Under the pieces are notes generated by a model, which was given only the letters and a program-made list of their open reading frames with translations, was not told where the DNA came from and ran no database searches. A program made the translations under genes and the position numbers. A DNA stretch of 43,389 nucleotides from a virus: the IMG/VR virus record IMGVR_UViG_3300010354_000173, positions 1-43,389 of that record, one strand, 5' to 3'. Below are positions 19,305 through 27,900 of the stretch, piece by piece (the stretch's first letter is position 1; every line of letters begins with the position of its first letter).

Positions 19305-19739
19305 ATGAGCATCACTTTCACCGCTAACTACAACGAAACCCTCAGCACCGAAACTGTTGAGAAGATCGAAGAATTGCTGGAGGATAACTACGCTCTGGAT
19401 GACATGCTGGAGTTCATTGATTCCTACAATGAAAACGATTTCGTTGCTTATTATGAGGAATATGTCCGCTGTGGTGAAGCGATCGGTTATGAGGCAGTTG
19501 ATGCTTTGATCGCAGAAATGGGTTGCGTTTCTTATGTTGAAGACTGCGACGATCGCTACCGTGGTTGTTATGACAATGAGGCAGACTTTGCCGAGGATTT
19601 CTACTCTGAGTTGTATGATGTTCCCTCTGCTTTGGTGATTGATTGGGAGGCAACTTGGGAGCAGAATTTGCGTTATGACTTCACTGCATGTGACGATGGC
19701 ACGTCTTATCGTTCCTGCCACATCTTCTCTGATCACTGA
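19305..19739 (+). CDS. ArdA-like antirestriction protein
   Basis: 144 residues and strongly acidic throughout. The region YVEDCDDRYRGCYDNEADFA (residues 77-96), then EDFYSELYDV, and IDWEATWEQNLRYDF (112-126) with CHIFSDH at the end match the C-terminal part of ArdA, whose typical order is D.Y.G.Y.S..DFAEE...IDW...A.DL...G.V. ArdA proteins mimic bent DNA and block type I restriction enzymes. The usual length is about 165 residues, so this is slightly short at the N-terminus. A phage would use it to survive host restriction on entry, and its promoter is of the early accessory type, which fits. I rate the family call as likely but not certain. Confidence 0.6.
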   Translation: MSITFTANYNETLSTETVEKIEELLEDNYALDDMLEFIDSYNENDFVAYYEEYVRCGEAIGYEAVDALIAEMGCVSYVEDCDDRYRGCYDNEADFAEDFYSELYDVPSALVIDWEATWEQNLRYDFTACDDGTSYRSCHIFSDH

Positions 19740-19782
19740 TCCTTTCCCCTTTCACATTCGTTCCCTTTACTAACACAAACTC

Positions 19783-19923
19783 ATGACCACTTCCGTGATG
19801 ATTTCCCTGCTCAATCGTGCCACCAATGGCAACGAACTGCTGCAGATTCTTGATACTCTGGGCGCTGAAGATTGTGCCGCTGAGAGTATCAACGAACCGA
19901 CCCTCAATCCCATTCAATTCTGA
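19783..19923 (+). CDS. Hypothetical protein, 46 aa
   Basis: MTTSVMISLLNRATNGNELL, then a helix (QILDTLGAED) and a short tail: a small helical protein. The leader TAACACAAACTCATG is also found at 17360-17374, where no gene follows the ATG. Possible -10 TTTACT about 15 bp upstream. No family recognised. Confidence 0.55.
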   Translation: MTTSVMISLLNRATNGNELLQILDTLGAEDCAAESINEPTLNPIQF

Positions 19924-19930
19924 TAGTCTC

Positions 19931-20128
19931 ATGATGAACTTTGCAATCGCTGATGATTTTGTTTCCGATCTTATGGATGACAATGTAATTAATGAATGCG
20001 GTGGATTTGTTATCCTTGATGATGAAGGTGAGATTGTACAGGTATTCGATTCTTATGAAGATGCAGAGGATTGGATTGCTGAGGATGTGGAACTTTACCG
20101 CATTGTGAATAACAATTATTCGTACTGA
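19931..20128 (+). CDS. Acidic protein, 65 aa
   Basis: ATG-ATG at 19931. NECGGFVILDDEGEIVQVFD and EDAEDWIAEDVELYRI: two strands followed by a helix, as in small proteins with an EGEIV.VFDSYEDAE pattern. No function known. It is followed by a strong terminator and closes the accessory block. Confidence 0.65.
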   Translation: MMNFAIADDFVSDLMDDNVINECGGFVILDDEGEIVQVFDSYEDAEDWIAEDVELYRIVNNNYSY

Positions 20129-20139
20129 GAGTTATTCGT

Positions 20140-20176
20140 GGGGGCAGGTATTATGCCCCCTTATGTTATATTTTTT
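20140..20176 (+). terminator. Rho-independent terminator
   Basis: GGGGGCA (20140-20146), loop, TGCCCCC (20154-20160), then an AT-rich stretch ending in a run of six T's. It ends the block before the AbrB-like gene. Confidence 0.8.
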
Positions 20177-20184
20177 GCGGGCGG

Positions 20185-20201
20185 TGCGTTTTAAAAACGC
20201 A
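20185..20201. repeat. Perfect palindrome TGCGTTTTAAAAACGCA
   Basis: 8-bp arms around a single central base. It lies 40 bp upstream of the TATAAT at 20241, so it could be an operator or a second terminator; no other copy seen. Confidence 0.55.
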
Positions 20202-20240
20202 TAACTACCCTAACCTACAGAGGTGACAATTCGAGTTCTA

Positions 20241-20246
20241 TATAAT
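20241..20246 (+). promoter_or_regulatory. -10 box TATAAT
   Basis: TATAAT with no -35 at 17 bp; GTGACA at 20223-20228 is only 12 bp away. Lies 61 bp before the AbrB-like gene. Confidence 0.4.
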
Positions 20247-20306
20247 AAGGACAAAAAAATTTTCCGAGAGTAACCGCATATATAAAAGCAAAAAGAGACA
20301 AGGATT

Positions 20307-20489
20307 ATGTTAAAAAAATTTCCAGAAAAAATTGTGCCCATAGAACTCGATGATGTAACGGGAGATCTATTCATTACGATACCTGAAGACATCCTCAATG
20401 AATTGTCATGGGAAGAAGGAACTGTAGTACAATGGGATGTTACCAAGGAAGGGGACATTATGCTTAGAGAAGTAGATGAAGACTTTTAA
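20307..20489 (+). CDS. AbrB/SpoVT-like DNA-binding or antitoxin-type protein
   Basis: 60 residues. After an N-terminal MLKKFPEKIVPIELDD, the part from about residue 18 (GDLFITIPEDILNELSWEEG) and WDVTKEGDIMLREVDE follow the swapped-hairpin AbrB pattern: strand, IP-x-(5)-L, W-x-EG-(x), strand. Such proteins bind DNA as dimers and act as regulators or as antitoxins. It overlaps the next gene by 14 bp, as many antitoxin-toxin pairs do, though the second protein has no toxin motif I recognise. Confidence 0.7.
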   Translation: MLKKFPEKIVPIELDDVTGDLFITIPEDILNELSWEEGTVVQWDVTKEGDIMLREVDEDF

Positions 20490-20631
20490 CATTACGATAA
20501 AAGATCGCGTGGTGTTCTCCGAGTTAAATGAAGAAGAAAAAGAGAAAACCTTAGATATGATCAACAAGGTACTCGGATTTGGTCTCATGCAAGGAAACAT
20601 CGAAGACGTAAAGGTAGTAGAAAATTTATGA
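20476..20631 (+). CDS. Hypothetical protein, 51 aa, overlapping the AbrB-like gene
   Basis: Starts 14 bp inside the AbrB-like gene. MKTFNITIKDRVVFSELNEE, a strand pair and a charged helix, ending VKVVENL. Coupled by ATGA to the next gene. No family recognised. Confidence 0.6.
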   Translation: MKTFNITIKDRVVFSELNEEEKEKTLDMINKVLGFGLMQGNIEDVKVVENL

Positions 20632-20816
20632 CTGAAACAAGATTCAACGTTTATTATTCCCCGAGCAAATGCCCATCAAAAGCAAATCAGGTAGTTGCTC
20701 ACCACTTAACTCATGAAGAAGTAGAACGTATGATTTCCAATGGAGAAATCAAATTTTCTCTTCATGAGATTCAACCCTTCGAATACTCAAAACCACTCGA
20801 AGAATCGTCTTATTGA
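20628..20816 (+). CDS. Hypothetical protein, 62 aa
   Basis: ATGA-coupled to the gene before. MTETRFNVYYSPSKCPSKAN, then HHLTHEEVERMISNGEIKF: a HTH-like helix pair is possible. The rest is short and acidic. Function unknown. Confidence 0.6.
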   Translation: MTETRFNVYYSPSKCPSKANQVVAHHLTHEEVERMISNGEIKFSLHEIQPFEYSKPLEESSY

Positions 20817-20822
20817 CACGTT

Positions 20823-20830
20823 CTAAATAA
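20823..20830 (+). promoter_or_regulatory. Late promoter (CTAAATAA)
   Basis: CTAAATAA, 34 bp before the next ATG, similar to the motifs at 6619 and 12220. Confidence 0.5.
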
Positions 20831-20864
20831 GATGTTATGATAACTGATGTAACCTCACTCTATT

Positions 20865-21626
20865 ATGGCTAAAGGATTTACTGTTAAAGCAAAAACACCA
20901 ACACCTACTGGTCAAGGACCTGTAGAGTATGATTATGAACTCGCTAAGGAAATGGTCAAAGGAAAGTCTGTAGTCCTTTGTCTTCCTGGTAGGGGTTGTT
21001 CTTTTACTTTCTTAAAAAATTTCGTACAACTATGTTTTGATCTGGTGCAAATGGGCGTCAGCATCCAGATCTCTCAGGATTACTCATCCATGGTGAACTT
21101 TGCACGTTGTAAAGTTCTTGGCGCTAATGTTCTTCGCGGACCTAATCAGATTCCGTGGGATGGCAAACTGCCGTATGATTATCAACTCTGGATCGATAGT
21201 GATATTGTTTTCCAAACTCCTCAGTTCTTGCAACTGGTTCTTATGGATAAGGATATTGCCGCTGGTTGGTATATGACAGAAGATGGGCAGACTACTTCCG
21301 TTGCTCACTGGTTAGAAGAAGATGACTTCCGTAGTAATGGGGGTGTTATGAATCATGAGACTGGCGAAAGTATGAAAAAACGCCGTAAGCCATTCACTGT
21401 AGACTATACAGGTTTTGGATGGGTATTGATCAAGCACGGTGTATTTGAACATGAAGAAATGAAGTATCCTTGGTTTGCTCCAAAGATGCAACAATTTGAA
21501 TCTGGTGAAGTTCAGGATATGTGTGGGGAAGACGTTTCATTCTGCCTCGATGCTATTGCTGCTGGTTTTGAAATTTGGTGCGATCCAAACGTAAGAGTCG
21601 GTCATGAAAAAACAAGAATCATCTGA
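20865..21626 (+). CDS. Glycosyltransferase-like protein (GT-A fold)
   Basis: 253 residues. SVVLCLPGRGCSFTFLKNF opens the fold; the DxD-like metal site is Asp111-Ser-Asp113 in YQLWIDSDIVF; a second acidic signature GEDVSFCLDAIAAGF and a His in VRVGH near the end resemble GT-A enzymes. DxD is the site that holds the metal and nucleotide sugar. The acceptor is unknown: host surface glycan, phage DNA base or virion protein are all possible. It sits just before the baseplate block, under a late promoter. The next gene overlaps it by 23 bp. Confidence 0.65.
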   Translation: MAKGFTVKAKTPTPTGQGPVEYDYELAKEMVKGKSVVLCLPGRGCSFTFLKNFVQLCFDLVQMGVSIQISQDYSSMVNFARCKVLGANVLRGPNQIPWDGKLPYDYQLWIDSDIVFQTPQFLQLVLMDKDIAAGWYMTEDGQTTSVAHWLEEDDFRSNGGVMNHETGESMKKRRKPFTVDYTGFGWVLIKHGVFEHEEMKYPWFAPKMQQFESGEVQDMCGEDVSFCLDAIAAGFEIWCDPNVRVGHEKTRII

Positions 21627-21777
21627 TAAGTATTCCATTTACATCAAAGATGTGTTAGCATGGCAGGATCTTTCGGAGGAAGAAATGTTCGATACTTTGG
21701 AAGATCTTGCCCAACAATACTATGAACAAGGGCATCCAGACCCGTTAAACATCAAAACCGTTATCCAAGGAACATAA
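21604..21777 (+). CDS. Small acidic protein, 57 aa
   Basis: Begins 23 bp inside the gene before. MKKQESSDKYSIYIKDVLAW, then a Glu/Asp-rich helix and QGT at the end. No family recognised. 3 bp before the next gene. Confidence 0.6.
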   Translation: MKKQESSDKYSIYIKDVLAWQDLSEEEMFDTLEDLAQQYYEQGHPDPLNIKTVIQGT

Positions 21778-21780
21778 ATT

Positions 21781-21930
21781 ATGGCAGCAAAATCAACTGG
21801 TTCATACAAAGTAAAGTCATATATCCCAGGTCCACCCAAAAAGTCTCGTCAAGGAGATGGTATGGGAACCAAATATGCAGCATCGTCGAGAAATAAAGCA
21901 CGTAAAAAGTATCGCGGTCAAGGAAAATAA
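21781..21930 (+). CDS. Very basic small protein, 49 aa
   Basis: MAAKSTGSYKVKSYIPGPPK, then KSRQGDGMGTKYAASSRNKA and KKYRGQGK. Nearly a quarter Lys and Arg and almost no acidic residue, so it probably binds nucleic acid or sits in the virion. Small basic proteins of this kind precede structural genes in several cyanophages. The terminator at 21938 follows. Confidence 0.65.
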   Translation: MAAKSTGSYKVKSYIPGPPKKSRQGDGMGTKYAASSRNKARKKYRGQGK

Positions 21931-21937
21931 TTAAAAT

Positions 21938-21960
21938 AGAGGTAGCAATACCTCTTTTTT
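21938..21960 (+). terminator. Rho-independent terminator
   Basis: AGAGGT, AGCAAT loop, ACCTCT and a T6 run: short but with a clean T tract. Confidence 0.75.
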
Positions 21961-22010
21961 AATGCAAATAAATAATTTTTTTACTACAAATTGAATTGGA
22001 TAAGATTTCA

Positions 22011-22337
22011 ATGGGTAATCACCTCTTATTAGAGGTGTATGATGTAACATATGACCTATTAAACGATGTAATTTCTCTTCAAGAATCCATGGAGAATGGC
22101 ATTCAGAGGGCTGGAATGACTATTCTGAATATTTTTTCTCATAGTTTTGATCCTCAGGGGGTTACAATCGTAATTGCTCTATCAGAAAGTCATGTTTCAT
22201 GTCATACTTGGCCAGAACATGGGTGTATTGCCATAGATGTTTATACCTGTGGGCAAGGAAATCCAAAGTTAATTGCACTTGAATTGTTAAAATATTTGAA
22301 TTCTGATAATTATAGTCTTCGACAATTGGATCGTTAA
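22011..22337 (+). CDS. speD: S-adenosylmethionine decarboxylase (SpeD-like)
   Basis: 108 residues from the ATG at 22011; an in-frame TTG at 21996 would add 5. The signature ALSESHVSCHTWPEHG holds the self-cleavage site Glu59-Ser60, which makes the pyruvoyl group, then the catalytic His65, and Cys80 is the third active-site residue (Ser63, His68 and Cys83 in the Thermotoga enzyme). The enzyme decarboxylates S-adenosylmethionine to supply aminopropyl groups for spermidine. speD occurs in several cyanophages, where polyamines may pack DNA or favour host photosynthesis. Length and motif are typical of the prokaryotic form, so I expect it to be active. Confidence 0.9.
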   Translation: MGNHLLLEVYDVTYDLLNDVISLQESMENGIQRAGMTILNIFSHSFDPQGVTIVIALSESHVSCHTWPEHGCIAIDVYTCGQGNPKLIALELLKYLNSDNYSLRQLDR

Positions 22338-22341
22338 ATAG
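22334..22341 (+). promoter_or_regulatory. Late promoter candidate (TTAAATAG)
   Basis: Overlaps the speD stop, 63 bp before the ATG at 22405. Confidence 0.4.
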
Positions 22342-22345
22342 AAAC

Positions 22346-22366
22346 AAGGAGATAGCAACCTCCTTT
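22346..22366 (+). terminator. Short hairpin after speD
   Basis: AAGGAG (22346-22351) and CTCCTT (22360-22365), loop of 8 bases, followed by TTATAAAA. It may be a weak terminator. Confidence 0.45.
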
Positions 22367-22375
22367 ATAAAAGTT

Positions 22376-22396
22376 CTGTTTTATTAATTAAAACAG
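22376..22396 (+). promoter_or_regulatory. Hairpin near a ribosome binding site
   Basis: CTGTTTTA pairs with AAAACAG with mismatches in the middle; it ends at the AGGAG ribosome binding site of the next gene and may limit its translation. Confidence 0.35.
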
Positions 22397-22404
22397 GAGC
22401 TAAA

Positions 22405-22638
22405 ATGTCCAATTTACCAGTAGATAGAGATACAACTTACATGAGAGAAATGTGGGGAACCACAAAATTAGTCACTGATTATGGTTCTACACCACAAAAA
22501 AAGTCAATAACAGAAGAATTTGTTAGGCACAATCTCAAAAATCAGACCGAACTTCATGAAAAAATTAGAAATGATGATGATTATGATGATTGGGAATATG
22601 GAACTGAACCCTGTTACGGTAAAAATCCTTTAGTATAA
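22405..22638 (+). CDS. Hypothetical protein, 77 aa
   Basis: MSNLPVDRDTTYMREMWGTT, then a charged helix and an acidic tail with DDDYDDWEYG. AGGAG lies 8 bp before the ATG. No family recognised. It lies 28 bp before gp25 and ends inside the next late promoter region. Confidence 0.65.
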   Translation: MSNLPVDRDTTYMREMWGTTKLVTDYGSTPQKKSITEEFVRHNLKNQTELHEKIRNDDDYDDWEYGTEPCYGKNPLV

Positions 22639-22640
22639 AT

Positions 22641-22648
22641 TATAAATA
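22641..22648 (+). promoter_or_regulatory. T4-like late promoter (TATAAATA)
   Basis: Exact TATAAATA, 19 bp before the gp25 ATG, no -35 box. Best late promoter of the window; it probably starts the baseplate operon. Confidence 0.75.
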
Positions 22649-22666
22649 GCAAGAGAATCTATTGCC

Positions 22667-23074
22667 ATGCCTTTAGATAGCAGGATCGTATCAAAATCTT
22701 TTAAAGATATCAGCTTTTCGTTTGTACCTCATCCAGTTACAAACGATATGACTGTTTTAAGGAATGAAGACGCAATTAAAACAGCAATCAAAAATTGCGT
22801 CTTTACGATTCCTGGTGAAAAATATTTTAATGAAAATTTTGGATCTCCCATCAGAAATAGTTTATTTGATTTAATTGATGATGCAACTGCATCTATTGTT
22901 TCGGATAGAATTATCGATACAATAGAAACTTATGAACCAAGAGTAACTAACGTTTCGGTAGAGGTTGAAGCATTGCCAGACGACAATGCCTTTAATGTTG
23001 TTATCTTCTATGACATTATTGGCGAACAGTTCCCAAGACAAGACCTAGAGTTCATTTTAGAGGCTACCAGATAA
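22667..23074 (+). CDS. 25: gp25-like baseplate wedge protein
   Basis: 135 residues. The FSFVPHPVTNDMTVLRNEDA region, then NCVFTIPGEKYFNENFGSPI and SLFDLIDD...TIETYEPRVT, are the typical features of the gp25 family (GPW/gp25, an old lysozyme-like fold): conserved T-x-PGE-x-x-(x)-N-x-x-FGS. In T4, gp25 is part of the baseplate wedge near the sheath-initiating ring with gp6 and gp53. Length matches T4 gp25 (about 132). It overlaps the next start by one base (TAATG), and all the genes after it run in the same direction without a gap. Confidence 0.9.
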   Translation: MPLDSRIVSKSFKDISFSFVPHPVTNDMTVLRNEDAIKTAIKNCVFTIPGEKYFNENFGSPIRNSLFDLIDDATASIVSDRIIDTIETYEPRVTNVSVEVEALPDDNAFNVVIFYDIIGEQFPRQDLEFILEATR

Positions 23075-24966
23075 TGCCAGCAAACAAATTTACAAATTTA
23101 GATTTCGAAGATATTAAACAATCTATTAAAGACTATTTGAGAGCAAATAGTGACTTTAATGGTTTTGATTATGAGGGATCTAATTTTTCTATTCTAATTG
23201 ATACTCTAGCATATAACACATACCAGACAGCATTTAATACCAACATGGTAGTAAATGAGTCTTTTATTGATTCTGCAACAATCAGAGAGAATGTAATATC
23301 ACTTGCAAGGAACATTGGTTATGTTCCAAGATCAAGAGCAGCAGCAAAAGGCGTCGTGAACCTAATTGTTTCGGACCCAACATCAATCATCAATGGAAAT
23401 ACCTTAACTCTTAGAAAAGGTTTGATTTGCACTGGAGATTCTAGAGGAACTACCTATGCATTCTCTATTCCAGAAAATATAACTTTGGGAGTTATTAACG
23501 GTGTAGTTGATTACCACAATGTTAATATTTACGAAGGAGTTTTGCTATCAAAGGCATTCACTGTTGATGGTTCTTCCGAACAAAAATTCATTTTAGATAA
23601 TCCATATATTGATACTTCTACAATTAGAGTTTATATTTACAGACCTGGAGAAATTGGAGACGGTAGAAAATATAGATTAGTTGATAATATTATTAAAGTA
23701 ACTAAAGATTCTGAAGTATTTTTACTTCAGGAAATCGAAGATGAAAAGTACGAAATCATTTTTGGCGATGGATTCTTTGGTAAGAAATTAGAAGTCAATA
23801 CGGAAATTCGAGTAGATTATATTGTAACTGAAGGAATTGTAGGAAACGGAGCGGCAAACTTTACATTTAGTGGAGATTTATATGATGGTTTAGGTGTAAG
23901 TGTAAATCAAAATGATCTAGACATAAGTTTAACAACTATTCAGTCTGCTGTAAATGGCGCAGAGATTGAGTCAATTGATTCAATTAGGTATTATGCCCCT
24001 AGGTTGTATTCATCGCAGTACAGGGCGGTTTCTACCAACGATTACGAAGCGATTATACAACAAATCTATCCAGATACTGAAAGCGTTTCTGTTATTGGAG
24101 GTGAAGAATTAGACCCACCACAATTTGGAAGCGTTGTTATTAGTATTAAACCAAAAAATGCAAACTTTATATCAGACTTTACAAAATCTCAAATTCTATC
24201 AGAATTGAAAAAATATACCCTTGCAGGTATTAACCAAACAATTATAGATCTTCAAATTCTACATCTAGAGTTTGATACTTATGTTTATTATAATAGCAAC
24301 ATATTCAATGACGCCAATACTTTAAAAACAAAAGTATACGATGCAACTAATAAGTATGCAAGATCTTTAGATCTCAATAAGTTTGGTGGAAGATTAAAGT
24401 ATAGTAAATTTGTCAAATTAATTGACGATTCTGATAGATCTATAACTTCTAATATAACTCATATTAGAATGAGAAGAGATGTACGTGCAGAACTTGATAT
24501 AGTAAGTCAATATGAAGTTTGCTTTGGTAATCAATTTCATGTTAATCTAGATGGAAAAAATATAAAATCAACAGCATTTAACATTAGAGGTGAAAGTTCG
24601 CCAGTATACTTTACTGATTTTCCAGGAGGAAGTAGAGAAATTGGTAGATTATCTATTGTAAAAATAGATAGTAATGGAGAGATTGTGCCAGTAATTGGTG
24701 ATGCTGGAACCGTAGATTACATAAATGGAGAGATTATTATAAATTCTGTTGTAATTACTGGAACATCTTTAGCAAATAATACTATAGAAATACAAGCTGT
24801 TCCAGAATCAAATGATGTAATAGGTCTAAAAGACCTGTATTTAAGCATGGATTTGTCCAAGAGCACTATAAATATCATCAGAGACACTATCAGTTCTGGG
24901 GATCAAATTTCAGGAGTTTCGTACCCAGTTTCGTCAAGTTATTCAAATGGAGCTTTAACAAGGTAA
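23074..24966 (+). CDS. 6: gp6-like baseplate wedge protein
   Basis: 630 residues, close to T4 gp6 (660). The start MPANKFTNLDFEDIKQSIKD, then DYEGSNFSILIDTLAYNTYQ and SATIRENVISLARNIGYVPR, match the conserved N-terminal part of gp6 and the baseplate J-like family. In T4, gp6 dimers connect neighbouring wedges into the inner ring and hold gp25 and gp53. The C-terminal half is more variable, ending SYSNGALTR. It begins in the gp25 stop (TAATG). The next gene starts 1 bp after the stop. Confidence 0.9.
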   Translation: MPANKFTNLDFEDIKQSIKDYLRANSDFNGFDYEGSNFSILIDTLAYNTYQTAFNTNMVVNESFIDSATIRENVISLARNIGYVPRSRAAAKGVVNLIVSDPTSIINGNTLTLRKGLICTGDSRGTTYAFSIPENITLGVINGVVDYHNVNIYEGVLLSKAFTVDGSSEQKFILDNPYIDTSTIRVYIYRPGEIGDGRKYRLVDNIIKVTKDSEVFLLQEIEDEKYEIIFGDGFFGKKLEVNTEIRVDYIVTEGIVGNGAANFTFSGDLYDGLGVSVNQNDLDISLTTIQSAVNGAEIESIDSIRYYAPRLYSSQYRAVSTNDYEAIIQQIYPDTESVSVIGGEELDPPQFGSVVISIKPKNANFISDFTKSQILSELKKYTLAGINQTIIDLQILHLEFDTYVYYNSNIFNDANTLKTKVYDATNKYARSLDLNKFGGRLKYSKFVKLIDDSDRSITSNITHIRMRRDVRAELDIVSQYEVCFGNQFHVNLDGKNIKSTAFNIRGESSPVYFTDFPGGSREIGRLSIVKIDSNGEIVPVIGDAGTVDYINGEIIINSVVITGTSLANNTIEIQAVPESNDVIGLKDLYLSMDLSKSTINIIRDTISSGDQISGVSYPVSSSYSNGALTR

Positions 24967-24967
24967 G

Positions 24968-27900
24968 ATGGCAGTAAAAAGGGTTAAGATTAAAGACATT
25001 GTTGAGAGTCAACTTCCAAGATTTGTATTAGAAGACTCACCAAAAGTTGCCGAATTCTTGAGACAGTATTATATTTCTCAAGAATTTCAAGGCGGTTCTG
25101 TAGATCTTGCTGAGAATTTAGATCAATATATTAAATTAGATCATTTGGTCGCTAGTGTAATTAATCCAGCAATTACACTAGAATTTCCTATCTCTGCTTC
25201 AGATGATCAAATATTACTCTCCTCTGTAGAGGGATTGCCAGATTCTTATGGTTTGGTAAAGATTGATGATGAAATTATCACTTATACAGGAGTTGATGGA
25301 AATACTCTAACTGGTTGTGTTAGAGGTTTCAGTGGTATTGTAAAGTATAGAGATGAGAATAACCCCGAAGAATTGATATTTGAAAGTACAAATGCAGCAT
25401 CTCATACTTCTGGATTAGTAACATTTGACACTACTACTTACTCCCCAGGGGACTATTATTATCAAGATGCTACCATTACAACCATGTATGGTATCATCAG
25501 AGTTCGCCCAAGTACTGGCACAGTAAAAACTGTAAGATATAAAGTCAAAAATATCCAGAGTTCTTTTTATCAACTTTCTGGTCCAGATATTGATGATACG
25601 CAATTAAATCAGACTGTCGTAGTAAATCAGGGAGATATTGTACAGTTTGAAGTAGAAGCTTCTGGTCATCCTCTATACATCCAGTCAACTGGAGATGGTT
25701 ATGATACAAATGCAGTATTAACTGTTGGAGTACAAAATGCTGGTGCTTCAGTAGTCACTAGTGTACAAAATTTAAGCGTAGAGTTTTTAAAAGAGTTTTT
25801 CATTAAGTTAAAGACTCTTTATGCTCCTGGATTTGAAGATAGGAAACTATATGAAGGAGTTAACATTAAAAACTTCTTAGCAAATGTAAGGAGTTTTTAT
25901 CAGACTAAAGGAACCAGAGAATCTTTTAGAATTCTTTTTAGTGTCTTATATGGAAAATCAGTACAGGTAGTTGATTTAGAAGATTTTGTTTTAAAATCAT
26001 CAACATCAAACTATTTGAGAAGAGCTACTGTTGTTGCTCAGGTAATTTCTGGAGATCCTCTACTACTTACTGGTCAAACTTTATATCAAGATGATGACCC
26101 AACAAATCCAGAGGTAATAGCAGCATCTGGTCCAATTTCAGAAGTAGAAATTTTCTCTCGTCAAGGAGAAGTATTTTATAAAATTCCTCTGTTTATTGGT
26201 TACAATGAACAGTCACTAGTTACTGGAAGATTTTATGTTCCAGGATATACAAAAAATACATTAGAAGCTTCTGCTAATGCTAGAGTAATTAACGTCGATA
26301 GTACCGTAGGATTCTCGAAGAGTGGCAAATTAATCATTGATGGTCTAAATGGAACAACCATAGTAACTTATACTGACAAAAACTTAACTCAATTTTTGGG
26401 TTGTTCTGGTCTAACTACAAATTTACCAGTAGGTTATGCTTTAAGATCAAATGTAACCGCATATGGATTTGAAGAAGGTGATTCTTCCAGAAGAGTTGAT
26501 TTGAGAATTACTGGAGTTTTAGGAGAATTCGAGTCAATCGGTGATAATTATTATCTGGATGTTGGTAATGAAATCTATATTAAGTCAATTGGAGAAGATA
26601 TTGGAGTTCCTGCAGATCCAACACAGGAACCAACATATAAGCAAAAGATTTTTAATTCTTGGCTTTATAATGTAGCGACGCGCTACCAAGTAAAAGAAGT
26701 TTCTGGATCAACATTCACATTATTTGACAATATAACAAAAAATTATTTAAAGACTGGAGATCAAGTACATGTTTTACCGAGGGATTCCAGTACAATTTTG
26801 ACTACGGCAGAAGTAACTGTACTTAATTCTAATACTATTCAACTATCAAACACAACTGGCGTAGTAGCAAATGGAAAATATGATATTAGAAGAATTATAG
26901 AAAGGGCATCTTCAACTAATAATTTGATTGAATTTGGAAATGAGACTATAACATCTGACATTCAAAATACATACGTCACAAAGGACAAAACCTTTGAAAG
27001 TATGTACGTTGCATGTCAAGGTTTACCATCGTTTGACATAAATGTTGATAGAGTACGTGTAGAATTTAATGGATTAGATATTGCATCTGGAGCAATTCAA
27101 CAACTTGTATCCTTTGTAAATAACTTACCATTTGTTAGTGGAGATGAAGTAATATATGAAGCTTTGAATGGCGCTCCTTCAATTGGAGGGTTGGAAAGCG
27201 GAAAAAGATATTTTATTTGGATAAATCCATCTGCAAATAATCAGTTAAAACTAACTGAAGCAAGATCTTTTATAGATGCGAATAAGTTTATCACTCTAAC
27301 GCCAGCTGCAGGTACGCACAGACTGACACTTGCAGCACATTATGATAAGTTAATTCAACCACAAAAAATATTAAGACAATTCCCATTATTCCCGAATGTA
27401 AAGTCTGGTTTGGCACAAACCACAACATACGGCGCAACAGGTATGTTGATTAATGGTGTAGAAATTATCAATTACAAATCCAGTGATTTTATTGCGTATG
27501 GTCCACTAGAGAGTTTGTCTCTAATTTCTGGAGGTACTGACTATGATATTATTAATCCACCAAATGTAAATATTTCTAATACTGGAGCTGGTGGCACAGA
27601 GGCTAGAGTGGATCCAGTTATTACTGGATCTCTTAAATCGATTTATTTGCCAAACAAAGACGTTTATGATATTGACCAAATTTTTGGATTAAACATTGAA
27701 GGTGGCAATGGTCAAGGAGCAAGTGCATCTGTAACCCTATCAAAAAATTTCACAACAGTGGAATTTAATGCAAAATCTATTTTTTCAAATGGTGGTGTTG
27801 ATGTTGCTGCAAATACAATCACTTTTACCTCATCTCACAACTTCAGTACTGGTCAAAAAATAGTCTACAATGCAAACGGAAACAATCCACTGGGAATTGC

